The position numbers and the translations under genes were made by a program. DNA of 64,000 nucleotides from Gemella haemolysans. Its GTDB lineage: Bacteria > Bacillota > Bacilli > Staphylococcales > Gemellaceae. The notes below the pieces were generated by a model, which did not search any database, was not told the DNA's origin, and saw only the letters and a list, made by a program, of their open reading frames with translations. Of this stretch, positions 26,330-38,400 are shown piece after piece. Numbering within the stretch: the stretch's first letter is position 1; each line of letters starts with the position of its first letter. The stretch is taken from NCBI RefSeq assembly GCF_012273215.1, contig NZ_CP050965.1, forward strand, positions 62,001 through 126,000, read 5' to 3'.

Positions 26330-26981
26330 TGCAAACGTAGAGAAAATTAAAGAAATATCGAAATATAGAGAGATAACAGGGATAACGACTAATCCAACAA
26401 TATTATCAAAGGTAGAAGGAGATATTGAAAATATATTGAAAGAATTAAAGGAATTTACTTACAATAAATATGAAATTCATGTACAAACAACAGAAAGTGA
26501 AGTAGAAGGAATATTAAGTGAAGCAAGAGTACTTAGAAAATTTTTTGGAGAAACATTTCATATAAAAATTCCTGTAACAAAGGCTGGTTTAGAGTCTATT
26601 AAACTTTGTTCAAGAGAAGGGATTAAGGTGACGGCTACAGCGGTTTTAAGTCCTATGCAAGCATTGGCTGCAGCTATGAATGGAGCAAGTTACGTAGCAC
26701 CGTATGTAAATAGAATGGAAAATGTCGGGCAAGATGCAACAGAAACAATTTCTGTAATAAGTGATTTATTAATAGATTATCCTACAGAGATTTTGGCTGC
26801 AAGTTTTAAAAATATAAGACAGATTCAAGAAGTCTTGCTTCAAGGAGCCGAAGCGGCAACTATATCTCCTGAATTAATAGAAACAAGCATTTGGCATCCT
26901 TATACAGATAAGTCTGTTTTAGATTTTGAAATTGATTGGAAAAATAAATTTGGTGATAAAAAAATTATTGATATGATATAA
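26310..26981 (+). CDS. fsa: Fructose-6-phosphate aldolase (small transaldolase family)
   Basis: 223 residues, FSA/TalC length. It begins MKILIDSANVEKIKEI. ITGITTNPTI is near residue 24, and the Schiff-base lysine is in FHIKIPVTKAGL near 87. LAASFKNIRQIQEVLLQGAEAATI follows near 150-170. FSA cleaves fructose-6-phosphate to dihydroxyacetone and glyceraldehyde-3-phosphate; a small transaldolase is the alternative. Next to a sorbitol operon that yields fructose-6-phosphate, an FSA role fits. Confidence 0.82.
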   Translation: MKILIDSANVEKIKEISKYREITGITTNPTILSKVEGDIENILKELKEFTYNKYEIHVQTTESEVEGILSEARVLRKFFGETFHIKIPVTKAGLESIKLCSREGIKVTATAVLSPMQALAAAMNGASYVAPYVNRMENVGQDATETISVISDLLIDYPTEILAASFKNIRQIQEVLLQGAEAATISPELIETSIWHPYTDKSVLDFEIDWKNKFGDKKIIDMI

Positions 26982-27022
26982 TAATTAATAAGAATAAAAT
27001 ATGTCTAGAATTGGAGATTAGT

Positions 27023-27169
27023 ATGGATAACATAAATAATGTAGAAGAAATGACAGATAAACAGTTTATGGAGTATAAAGAAACACTCCTAAAGCTAGCT
27101 TTAGAAAAACTAGAGAGTAGTGCAACATTAGAAGAAGATAAAAATAAAATAGAAAAGTTAATTAAATAA
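27023..27169 (+). CDS. Small protein of unknown function (48 aa)
   Basis: ATG with GGAG 8 bases upstream (TTGGAGATTAGT). The 48-residue product is charged and predicted helical (for example QFMEYKETLLKLALEKLES), with regular codon use and no signal peptide. It starts 41 bases after fsa and could ride on that transcript. No family was recognised. Confidence 0.6.
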   Translation: MDNINNVEEMTDKQFMEYKETLLKLALEKLESSATLEEDKNKIEKLIK

Positions 27170-27227
27170 TTTTAAAAATCAACTCAATGAATAACAAAAA
27201 ATACTAAGTTATTGAACTTATTAGTGG

Positions 27228-27236
27228 TGTTATAAT
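27228..27236 (+). promoter_or_regulatory. Extended -10 promoter for the HAD hydrolase
   Basis: TGTTATAAT, an extended -10 (TGn-TATAAT), about 35 bases before the gene. No good -35, as is common for extended -10 promoters. Confidence 0.5.
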
Positions 27237-27270
27237 GATATTGGGTTGATTTTAGTGCAAGGAGAATAAA

Positions 27271-27969
27271 ATGATTGGTCTTGTTTTTGATGTTGATGAT
27301 ACTTTATATGAACAGATAGTTCCATTTGAAAATGCGTTTAGAAGTCTATTTGATATAGATATTGATATAGAAAAGTTTTATCTCTTGAGTAGATATTATA
27401 GTGATGTAAAATTTGAAGCTTCTAGAAATGGTGAGATGACGATGGATGAGTATCATATTTATCGAATCCAAGAAGCGGCAAAAGATTTAGGTGTATACCT
27501 AACAGATGAACAGGCTCTTAGTATGCAAAGGCAATATAAGAATAATCAACAAAAATTAAAAATGTCTGATACAACGATAAGTATTTTGGAACTTGCTAAA
27601 AAGAATAATGTGAAGTTGGGTGTCATAACTAATGGTCCTAGCGATCATCAATGGACGAAAGTAGATGCTTTAGGCGTTGAAAAATGGATTCCTAGAGAAA
27701 ATATTATTGTTTCAGGTGATTTAGGAATAAACAAACCAGATGTTAGAATATTTGCTGCTATGCAAGAAAAGTTACAACTAGGAGTTGAATCTTTATATTA
27801 CATTGGGGATTCTTTAGAAAATGATATAGTTGGAGCGAATAATGCAGGATGGAAATCGATTTGGATAAATCGTTATAATAAAGAATATTCTACAGGTACT
27901 GAAATATATATAAAAGTTCAAAACAATTATGAATTGTTTGAAATTATTAAAGAAATAATTGAAAAATAA
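27271..27969 (+). CDS. HAD-family hydrolase
   Basis: 232 residues: motif I FDVDDTLYEQ, motif II GVITNGPSDHQ, lysine in NKPDVRIFAAM, motif IV YIGDSLENDIVGANNAGW. The helical cap places it in subfamily IA, near YjjG/putative nucleotidase types. RBS AAGGAG precedes the ATG. It stands alone between its own promoter and the ldh promoter. Substrate unknown. Confidence 0.8.
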   Translation: MIGLVFDVDDTLYEQIVPFENAFRSLFDIDIDIEKFYLLSRYYSDVKFEASRNGEMTMDEYHIYRIQEAAKDLGVYLTDEQALSMQRQYKNNQQKLKMSDTTISILELAKKNNVKLGVITNGPSDHQWTKVDALGVEKWIPRENIIVSGDLGINKPDVRIFAAMQEKLQLGVESLYYIGDSLENDIVGANNAGWKSIWINRYNKEYSTGTEIYIKVQNNYELFEIIKEIIEK

Positions 27970-27999
27970 GACAAAAGTATTTTAGGATACAGTTTTTTA

Positions 28000-28008
28000 T
28001 GGTAAAAT
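28000..28008 (+). promoter_or_regulatory. Extended -10 promoter of ldh
   Basis: TGGTAAAAT (TG-n-TAAAAT), predicted start near 28015, giving a leader of about 68 nt that contains the inverted repeat at 28019-28052. Confidence 0.45.
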
Positions 28009-28018
28009 TAATTATATA

Positions 28019-28052
28019 TATTCAATATAATATTTATTTTAGATATTGAATA
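28019..28052. promoter_or_regulatory. Inverted repeat in the ldh leader, possible operator
   Basis: TATTCAATAT and ATATTGAATA form perfect 10-base arms around a 14-base centre, just after the predicted start. It could be a repressor site or an RNA hairpin. It is not a Rex consensus. Confidence 0.4.
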
Positions 28053-28082
28053 ATAACATTCTTGTAAACAGGAGGAAAAGAT

Positions 28083-29078
28083 ATGAAATTAGTATTTTTT
28101 AATTTAAGAGAAGATGAAAAGAGTGCTTTAGAAAGTTGGAGAAATGCTCATCCTGAGGTTGAAATTGACGTTTATACAGAGGAACTTTCATCTGCTAATA
28201 AACACTTATTAGAAGGAAAGCAAGGTGTAGTTTTAGCGCAAAATAAACCTTTTGAGAGCGACGTATATGAATATGCTCACGAACAAGGAATTAAAGTCTT
28301 TGCGACTCGTTCTGCAGGATTTGATATTTATGATTTAGAGTTAATGAACAAATATGGTATTAAAATGACAAACGTACCATCATATTCACCTAATGCAATT
28401 GCTGAGCATGTACTTACAACAGCACTTAGAATTAGTAGAAACACTAACAAAATTCAACGTAATTTAGAAAGACATAATTTCTCTTGGAATCCAGGGATTT
28501 TATCTCGTGAACTTAGAACTTTAACAGTGGGAGTTATCGGTACTGGAAGAATCGGGACTCAAGCTGCTAGATTATTTAATGGTCTAGGATCTAAAGTTCT
28601 AGGATATGATGTTTACAAAAATGAAGCGGCAAAAGAAGTTTTAACTTATGTTGAGAATTTGGATGATTTAATTGCAAATTCTGATGTAATAACTATTCAT
28701 ATGCCAGCTATTAAAGAATATAACCACATGGTAAATGATGAGTTTATCTCTAAAATGAAAGATAACTCAATTTTATTAAATGCTGCTCGTGGTATGTTAG
28801 TTGATACTAAGGCTGTGTTACGTGCTTTAGATAGCGGAAAAATTCTTGGAGCAGGATTAGATGTATATGAAAATGAAAGTAAATATGTTCCTAAAAACTT
28901 TGAAGGAAAAGAATTCGATGATGAGTTATTGCAAACTCTAATCGATCGCGATGATGTAATTTATACACCACATACAGCGTTTTATACAGAAACTGCAATT
29001 CAGAACCTAGTAGAAGGTGGATTAGAAGCTGCTGTAGATGTAATTACGACAGGAACATCAGCGAATGCTGTAAATTAA
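28083..29078 (+). CDS. ldhA: D-lactate dehydrogenase (D-2-hydroxyacid dehydrogenase family)
   Basis: 331 residues, normal LdhA length. The NAD-binding GTGRIGTQAARLFNGLG is near residue 155. The catalytic triad is seen as Arg in LNAARGMLVDT, Glu in LDVYENES and His in YTPHTAFYTETA. It reduces pyruvate to D-lactate, consistent with fermentation. RBS AGGAGG; a clear terminator follows. A different 2-hydroxyacid as substrate is possible. Confidence 0.88.
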   Translation: MKLVFFNLREDEKSALESWRNAHPEVEIDVYTEELSSANKHLLEGKQGVVLAQNKPFESDVYEYAHEQGIKVFATRSAGFDIYDLELMNKYGIKMTNVPSYSPNAIAEHVLTTALRISRNTNKIQRNLERHNFSWNPGILSRELRTLTVGVIGTGRIGTQAARLFNGLGSKVLGYDVYKNEAAKEVLTYVENLDDLIANSDVITIHMPAIKEYNHMVNDEFISKMKDNSILLNAARGMLVDTKAVLRALDSGKILGAGLDVYENESKYVPKNFEGKEFDDELLQTLIDRDDVIYTPHTAFYTETAIQNLVEGGLEAAVDVITTGTSANAVN

Positions 29079-29098
29079 TTTAATAACTGATATTATAA

Positions 29099-29136
29099 AG
29101 ACTTAGTTTTGTTAAATGCAAAATTAAGTCTTTTTG
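29099..29136 (+). terminator. Terminator of ldh
   Basis: AAGACTTA with TTTTG pairs with CAAAA and TTAAGTCTT, then TTTTTGTG. Standard intrinsic terminator. Confidence 0.8.
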
Positions 29137-29196
29137 TGTTGTTAAATATATAAAGTTGCATTATAACTATAGAAGAGAGAATAAGAGGTGATTATT

Positions 29197-29316
29197 TTGA
29201 TAATACATCTTGAAAAAATTATTTTTAACGCATTGAATATTTATTGTTATATTTCTTTATTTAATAATTGTATTTGTTTGTTTTTTTGTTTAAAATATAT
29301 ATGGTTAATTCAATAA
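29197..29316 (+). CDS. Possible small hydrophobic protein (39 aa)
   Basis: TTG start with AGAGGTGA about 5 bases upstream. The product is strongly hydrophobic and Cys/Phe/Ile-rich (YCYISLFNNC, CLFFCLKY), one possible membrane helix. It lies between ldh and the giant surface gene. Low composition complexity and AT bias make chance possible. Confidence 0.3.
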   Translation: MIIHLEKIIFNALNIYCYISLFNNCICLFFCLKYIWLIQ

Positions 29317-29387
29317 ATACTTGAAAATAGATTATGCTTTTAAATGTTTCAATTTAATGACAATAACGTATTCTATATATGAAAGTA

Positions 29388-29416
29388 TTGAATATCTAAA
29401 GGATTAGAGATATAAT
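29388..29416 (+). promoter_or_regulatory. Promoter of the giant surface-protein gene
   Basis: TTGAAT (29388-29393), 17 bp, TATAAT (29411-29416), followed by RBS GAAGGAG before the ATG at 29471. Confidence 0.75.
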
Positions 29417-29470
29417 ATAATGTATATTAATAATATCGTAAATATAAGAATAAAATGAAGGAGAAAAGAG

Positions 29471-32400
29471 ATGTTATTTAATCGACAAGGGCTACAACAA
29501 AAAAATTGGCGAATGGTCAAAAAAGGAAAACACATACTTTTTGGTTGTTCGTTATTCTTTGTTGTTGGGGGAGTAAGTGTTAATGGCCCGCAAGTGACAT
29601 ATGCAAGTGAGATTAATAGCTCAGAATTATCTGTTAAGCAAGATAATATAAGTAACAAAAATACGGCAGTTAGCACTTCGGAATTAAACGATGAGAAACA
29701 AACGGAAAGTTTAAACAACACAACATTAGAAAATAATACTTTAAGCGAAAGCAAAGAGAAGATTATCCTGAAAAAGGAAGCTAATAAGGAAGAACTAAAG
29801 AATTTAGTTGATAAGATTAAGAAAGCAGACATCAGTGGAAAAACTGAAAAATCTGTAAAAGAACTTAATCTTGTTTTGTCACGTGCAGAAAAAGCGCTAG
29901 ATAATAAAGAAATAACTCAAGAAGAAATTGATAAAGAAGTAAAACTTTTAAAGGTAGTATTTGAGAATTTAGAAGATAAATCTAGGGGAGACAAAAAATC
30001 AGAAATTAAGAAAGATGATGATAAATCAGATTCTGAGAAAGATACTAAAGAAAAACAACAAGTTAATAATACAGAAGATGTTGCTAGAAGACATAATGAA
30101 AAAATTACTAAAGCAACTAATATCGTGAAAGAAATTAATAGTTTAGCTAGTGAAATAAACTATGAATTTAGTGATTCAGAAAAAGAACTAGTTAACACTA
30201 TTGAGAAACTTCCAACTACTGATAATAATAGTGAAGAAAGTATTCAAAAACTATTAAATGAAGCAATTTATCTTCGAAATAGAGTAGCTAATAGAGTTAC
30301 TCGTGCTAATTCGGGAAGACGTGACCCACGAAATGGAAAAGTCATTGACAAAAATGGAGAGAGTGGGTTTAGAGCGATTTGGTTAGCATCAATTGCTAAT
30401 AAATATGAAGGTAGTAATAACTTAGTAAATGAAAATAGAACAAATTTAACTTTTTATAATTCGGATACTTTATTCTCAGTGATGACAGCGTATGGTAAAA
30501 GAGGAAATGGGGAACCGTTAGTAAGATATCAGAATGGCCCTAAACGAGGAGAGGAAAATCCTACTCCGTATTATGTAAAAAGAGTAGGAGTTATAAGTGG
30601 TCTTAATCAAGTTAAAGGTTTAAAACTACGTGTAGCTTATAAAGATTTCCGAACAGGAAATAAAGAAGAAGTAGATATTGCTGCTAACTATTGGAATGTA
30701 AATAATCCTGAAGTACAAATGGCTCTTGTTGGAACTATAGGTGATGGTGGAAATGTAACACCAGGTACTTATCATATTACAATTGGAGCAAATGGGACAT
30801 ATAAACAAAATACAATTACCTATACTCTAACTATCAAACCTCAGAGTGAGCGTAATACTGTTAATAATTTAACTCCTACTTACGTAGATGATATTAGACA
30901 TTTAACAGAAAATGAAAAAAATGCTTTGATTGAAAAATTTAAAGCTGAGCATCCGAATGTCGTCAATCGTGCGAATCATGTTGACTTCGACCATGCTGAA
31001 ATTTCAGCTGATGGTACAACGATGACAATTCACTTTAAAGATGGATTTAATCCTAAAACAATTCAAACAAATGCGACGAATGATGTAGAAGCAAAACACC
31101 AAAGTATAACAGCTTATTTTGGTGATTCTAAAGAATTGTATACAAATCCAAGGCAATTAGTACGTTCTAAAACTGGAAATGAAGTACCGTCGACAGCTCA
31201 AGTAACTTATAAAACACCTTTTAACTTACAACAAACGGGAACAAGAAACGTTGTAGTAACGACAACTTATGAAAATGGAATAACAAAAGATGTAACAACT
31301 CCTTATACAGTTTTAGATTTTATAGGAAAACAAGATAAGAAAATTAACCAGAATCAATCTGGTCAATTGGGAGACGCAAGAAATTATATTACTGTTTCGG
31401 ATAATTCAGCACTTCCAAGTGAATTAACTGTTCGTTGGAAAGGTGGTTCATCGACTGTAGATACCTCTGCTGCGGGTGTACAACATAAAGAAATTGAAAT
31501 TCTTCGTGGAAATCATTTGATGAAAACTGTAACTATACCGGTAGAAATAGTGGATAATATTAATCCAACTATTACAGCACCAGATTCAGTATTACTAACA
31601 AGGTTGGAAGGGTTACCAAGTGAGATAAATATTTCTGCACAGGATAATAATAAAGGAGTAGGACTTAAAGATGGAACTGCTGTTACTGTAGAAAATCTTC
31701 CTGCACCTTTAACGTATAATGCAGCAAAATCTAAAATTGAAATAAATGGTGTTATTCCGAATAACTTCCAACTTGGTAAATCAAGTATTCAAGTGACTGT
31801 TAAGGCAGTTGATAAAAAAGGAAATACTGCGACTAAAAATATTACTTTTAATATCCAATCTCAAACACAAAAATATACAGCAGTTGCTAATCCTCAAAAA
31901 CAAGAAGTGAGTTATGGTGAGACTCCTGATGCAGGAACAAGTATTCAAAGAAATGGATTGCCAACAGGCACAAGATATGGATGGGCAACAGCACCTAATA
32001 CGACAACAGGTCCTGGAGATAAAGCAGGAGTTGTAACAGTAACTTACCCAGATGGTTCAACAGATACTGTAAGTGTGACCGTAAAAGTGCGTAAGTTAAG
32101 TGATGAGCATGAACCAACTGGGAAGACAATTACTGTCAATCAAAATGAACCTGTAACAAATGATAGACTGAAAGCAGCGGTAACAATCAGTAGCAATGGT
32201 AACAGTAAAGTGAGATCGGTTACTCCAGTCGGAAATATCAGTACGACAAATGCAGGGCCACAAACCATAAAAGCGACAGTTACCTATTTGGATAATACTA
32301 CTGATCCGGTTGATATTCCACTAGAAGTAAAAGACATTACAGCTCCAACGATTCAAACACCAACTGACAGACAAAATTGGGATTTAATCGCGTTAGACAG

Positions 32401-35400
32401 AACATTGCCACCAATAAAAGTAATATCTGCTGATAACGCCGGTGGAACAGGTATTAAATCAACAACAGTAACTGGGTTACCAGATTTCTTGGTATATGAT
32501 AATGCAACTAAGACAATTAAGTTTAAAAATGGTGTTCAAGAGGTAACGAAACTACCTGCTGGACAAGATAGTAAGATATATAATGTTAATATCCAAGTAA
32601 CAGATAATTCGAATAATTCTAGTCAAAGAACAGTAGCGATTACTGTTAAATCGATGACTACTAAATACAGTGCAACAGCCAATCCACAAAAACAAACTGT
32701 AAGTTATGGTGAAACACCAAACGCAGGAACAAGTATAAATAAAAATGAATTACCAGAAGGAACATCGTATACTTGGAGAACGATGCCTAACACAACTACT
32801 GGTCCTGGACAAAAGGCTGGAGTAGTAATTGTAACATATCCAGATGGTTCTACAGATTTGGTTGATGTAACTGTGGATGTACGAAAACTAAGTGAAGAAC
32901 ATGAACCAACAGCTACTAAAATAGTTAAAAATCAAAATGGCTTAGTGTCGAATGCAGATTTGAAAGCAGCGGTAACAATCAGTAACAATGGTGCTAGTAA
33001 GGTGAAATCTGTAACTCCTGTCGGCACAATCAACACTGTTGAAGCAGGGGAAAAAGAAATTTCTGCAATGGTAACCTATCTTGATGATACAACGGATACG
33101 GTGAAAATTCCGTTAGAAGTAAAAGATGTGACACCACCAACGATTCAAACACCAGTAAATGGTCAAAATGTTGATTTAATTGCATTAGATAAAGCTTTTT
33201 CACCAATAAAAGTAACGTCTAATGACAACGCTGGAGGAAGTGGTGTTCAGTCAACAACGGTAACAGACTTACCAGATTTCTTAACATATGATGATGCGAC
33301 TAAAACCATCAAGTTTAAAGAAGGTACTAAGGAAGTTCCTAAATTACCAGTTGGTACAGATTCTCAAACGTATACAACTACAATTCGTGTGACAGATAAT
33401 GCAAATAATAGTAGTACTTCACATTTAACTTTTATTGTGAAATCAATGACTACAAAATATGATGCAACTTCAAACACTCAAAAACAAACAGTAAGTTATG
33501 GTGAAACTCCAGATGCAGGCACAAGCGTGAATAAAACAGGACTACCAGAAGGAACAAGTTACGCTTGGAAAACAACACCAGTCACAACAGATGGACCTGG
33601 TGAAAAAGATGGAGTAGTAGAAGTAACGTATAAAGACGGTTCAAAAGATATGGTAAATGTAAAAGTTACTGTAAAAGAATTAAGTTCAGAATACGAAGTA
33701 ACTGGAAATGAAATCGTAGTAAATCAAAACGATCGTGTATCAAATGATGATTTAAAAGCTAAAGTAACAGCGACATCAAAAGTAGGGAATGTTGATGGAA
33801 CGGATAAAATTTCAAAAGTAGAACCAAAAGCGGAGATTAGCACGGCCAACTATGGAGATCAAAATATAACTGCGACAGTAACATTTAAAGATGGAACAAC
33901 TAAGGAAGTAACCATTCCATTGAAAGTAAAAGACGTAACGAAGCCAACTATCCAAACACCAGAAGATAATACAAACTGGGAAATGACAGCATTAGACAAA
34001 GCTTTACCAAATATGGAAGTAAGAGCTGAAGATAATGCAAATGGTAGTGGAATAAAAAACGTCACTGTAATAGGATTGCCTGATTATCTAGAATATGATA
34101 GTGCAACTTACACTATTAAATTCAAATCAGGAAAAGACACAGTTGAAAAACTACCAGAAAATATACCAAGTCAAGAATTTACTTTAAATATTCGAGCAGA
34201 AGATAATGCGGGAAATGTTAGAGAAAGAACGGCTAAAATTACAGTATTTTCAATGAGTGCGAAAAAGGAACCTACACCAATTCCACAAAATACAAGTTAT
34301 GGAAAAGTACCAGATCCTAATGCAAGTGTAGATAAAGAAGGACTACCGGAAGGTACAAATGTAACATGGAAAACACCACCTGTAGTTAATACACCAGGTA
34401 CAACAACTGGTGAAGTGGAAATCACTTATCCAGATGGATCAAAAGACGTAGTTACAGTAAATGTAACAGTGAGAAAAGTAAGTGAAGATTTTACAGCGAC
34501 TGGAACACAAATTGAAGTAAATCAAAATGAAGCAGTAACATCTGATATGTTAAAAGCAGCAGTAACTACGGTAAATGCGCAAGGTGAAAATGGAAATGCC
34601 AAAATTGCAACAGTTGAAGCCAAAACACTAATTAACACTGAGGCTTATGGAGAACAAACAATACAAGCAAAAGTAACATATATTGATGGTTCCGAACAAG
34701 AAGTAACAATTCCTCTTGAAGTAAGAGACGTAACGCCACCGACAATTCAAACACCAACTAATGGACAGAATTGGAATTTAATCGCAGTAGAAGGACAAGA
34801 TCCAAATATAGCCGTAACAAGTGAAGACAACGCAGGAGGAAGTGGAGTTAAATCAACGACAGTAACAGGGTTACCAGACTTCTTAGAGTATAATGAATCA
34901 ACTAAAAAGATTCAGTTCAAAACAGGAGTAACTCAAGTACCAAGTTTACCAGTAGGAACTGACGTACGATCTCACAATGTAACTATTACAGTAGTAGATA
35001 ATGCAGGGAATGAAACAACAACAAATGTTACAATCACTGTGAAATCAATGACTACGAAATACGAAGCAACTCCAAACTCGGAAAAACAAACAGTAAGTTA
35101 CGGAGTGACTCCAGATGTAGCAACAAGTGTGAATACTTCAGGGTTACCAGAAGGAACAAGATATGCTTGGACAATAACACCAGTAACAACAACACCTGGT
35201 GAGAAAGACGGAGTAGTAGAAGTAACGTATAAAGACGGTTCAAAAGATACAGTAAATGTAAAAGTTACAGTAAATGAACTAAGTTCAGAATACGAAGTAA
35301 CTGGAGCACCAATTGAAGTAAATCAAAACACTCCAGTAACAAATGATGAATTGAAAGCCAAAGTGACGGCGACATCAAAAGTAGAGAATGTTGATGGGGC

Positions 35401-38400
35401 AGATAAGATTTCAAAAGTAGAACCAAAAGTACAAGTAAGTACAGCTGCATACGGTGAAACAAATATTGAAGCAACAGTAACGTTCAAAGATGGAACAACG
35501 AAAGAAGTAACAATTCCGTTAAAAGTCAAAGACGTGACTCCACCAACTATTACAGCTCCAGAAGAAAATAAAAACTGGGAAATGACAGCATTAGATAAAA
35601 CTTTACCAAATATGGAAGTAAGGGCAGAAGATAATGCGAACGGAAGTGGAATAAAAACGGTAAGTGTAGAAGGACTTCCTGATTACTTAGAATATGATAG
35701 TACAACTAACTCAATTAAGTTTAAATTAGGGAAACAAGAAGTAGAAAAACTACCAGATAATACGCCAAGTAAAGAATTTAATTTGAATATTCGTGTAGAA
35801 GATAATGCAGGAAATGTTAATACAAGAACTGCGAAAATTACAGTATCTTCAATGAGTGCGAAAACTAATCCTCAACCAAAAGATCAAATGGTAAACTACG
35901 GACAAGTACCAAATCCAGAAGATAGTGTAAATAAACAAGGGCTACCAGATGGAACAACGGTGACATGGAAAACTCCACCAGTAGATAATACGCCAGGTTC
36001 AACAACGGGAGAAGTAGAAATCACATATCCAGATGGCTCAAAAGATGTGGTTACAGTAAATGTAACTGTAAGAAAAGTAAGCGAAGAATATACTGCGACT
36101 GGAACACAAATCGAAGTGAATCAAAATGCAGAAGTAACATCTGATATGTTAAAAGGAGTAGTTAATGCGATTAATGCACAAGATGACAATGGTAATGCGA
36201 AAATCGCAAAAGTGGAATCAAAAACACCAATTAATACAGCGTTGTATGGAAATCAAACAATTCAAGCAAAAGTAACATATATTGATGGCTCAGAACAAGA
36301 TGTTACGATTCCGTTAAAAGTCAAAGATGTAACTCCACCAACAATTCAAACACCAACTAATGGACAGAATTGGAATTTAATCGCAGTAGAAGGAGGAAAT
36401 CCAAATATTGCTGTAACGAGTGAGGATAACGCTGGAGGAAGTGGAATTAAATCTATAACTGTAATGGGGTTACCAAATTTCTTAGAATACAATGAAGCAA
36501 CTAAGATGATTCAGTTTAAAACAGGAGTAACATCAGTACCAAAATTATCAGAGGGAACAGATGTAGAACCGCATAATGTAACGATAACGGTAGCAGATAA
36601 CGCGGGTAACGAAACAACAACAAATGTTACAATTACTGTGAAATCGATGACTACGAAATACAATGCAACTCCTAATGAACAAAAACAAACGGTAAGTTAT
36701 GGTGAAGAATTAGATGCGGGAGCGAGTATTAATAAATCTGGTTTACCTGCAGGAACAACTTATACATGGGAAACAAAACCAAGTACGACAGAAGAACCAG
36801 GGGAGAAAGCAGGAGTAGTAACTGTTACATATCCAGATGGCTCAAAAGATGCAGTTAATGTGACTGTAAATGTGAGAAAACTAAGTGATGAATATGAACC
36901 AACAGGTACTAAAATAGTTAAAAATCAAAATGACTTAGTATCAAATGAAGAATTAAAAGCAACGGTGACAATTAGTAATAATGGTGCTAGTAAGGTGAAA
37001 TCTGTAACTCCTGTTGGAACTATTAATACGATAAACTCAGGAGATCAAACAATTAATGCGACTGTAACGTATCTTGATGGTACAACAGATACTGTAACAA
37101 TAACACTTGAAGTAAAAGACGTGACTCCACCAACTATTCAAGCCCCAACAGAAAATACAAACTGGGAAATGACTGCATTAGATAAAACTTTACCAAATAT
37201 GGAAGTAAGTGCAGCAGATAATGCGAACGGAAGTGGAGTAAAAACAGTAAGTGTAGAAGGTCTTCCTGATTACTTAGAATATGATAGTACAACTAACTCT
37301 ATTAGATTTAAAGCAGGAAAACAAGAAGTAGAAAAACTACCAGAAAATACACCAAGTAAAGAATTTAATTTGAACATTCGCGTGGAAGATAAAGCAGGGA
37401 ATGTCAGTGAAAGAACTGCGAAAATTACAGTATCTTCGATGAGTGAGAAAAAGAATCCGACGCCAATTCCACAAAATACAAGTTATGGACAAGTACCTTC
37501 CCCTAATGCAAGTGTAGACAAAACAGGATTACCGGAAGGAACAAATGTAACATGGAAAACACCACCAGTAGTTACAGCACCAGGAACTAGTACAGGAGTG
37601 ATTGAAGTAACTTATCCAGATGGAAGCAAAGATACAGTTGAAGTGACGGTAAATATAAGTAAGTTAAGTGATGAGTACAATATAGCTGGTACTGAAATTG
37701 TAGTGAACCAAAATACTCCAGTAACGAATGATGACCTAAAAGCCAAGGTAACGGCGATATCAAAAGAAGGAAATATTAATGGAACTGATAAAATCTCAAA
37801 AGTAGAACCAAAAGCAGAGATTAGCACAGCTAACTATGGAAATCAAAATATTACTGCGACAGTAACATTCAAAGATGGAACAACTAAAGAAGTAACAATT
37901 CCATTAAAAGTTAAGGATATCACAGCACCAACAATTCAAACACCAACTAATGGACAGAATTGGGACTTAATCGCAGTAGAAGGAGAAAATCCAAATATTG
38001 CTGTAACGAGTCAGGATAACGCTGGAGGAAGTGGAGTTAAGTCAACAACGATAACAGGATTACCAGAATTCCTAGAATACAATGAAGCAACTAAAACAAT
38101 TCAGTTTAAAGCAGGAACAACATCAGTACCAAACTTACCAGAAGGAACAGATGTAGAGCCACATAATGTAACGATAACGGTAGTAGATAACGCAGGGAAC
38201 GAAACAACAATAAATGTTACAATCACCGTGAAGTCAATGACTACAAAATATGAAGCAACTTCGAATCCAGAAAAAAAAATAGTAAGTTATGGAGAAGAAG
38301 TAGATGCGGGAGCAAGTATTAACAAATCTGGTTTACCTGTAGGAACAACTTATACATGGGAAACAAAACCAAGTACGACACAAGGTCCTGGGGATAAAGT

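Noticed and set aside
28019-28052. Inverted repeat before ldh considered as a Rex site
   Set aside because: The arms do not fit TTGTGA-N6-TCACAA; kept only as an unassigned inverted repeat.
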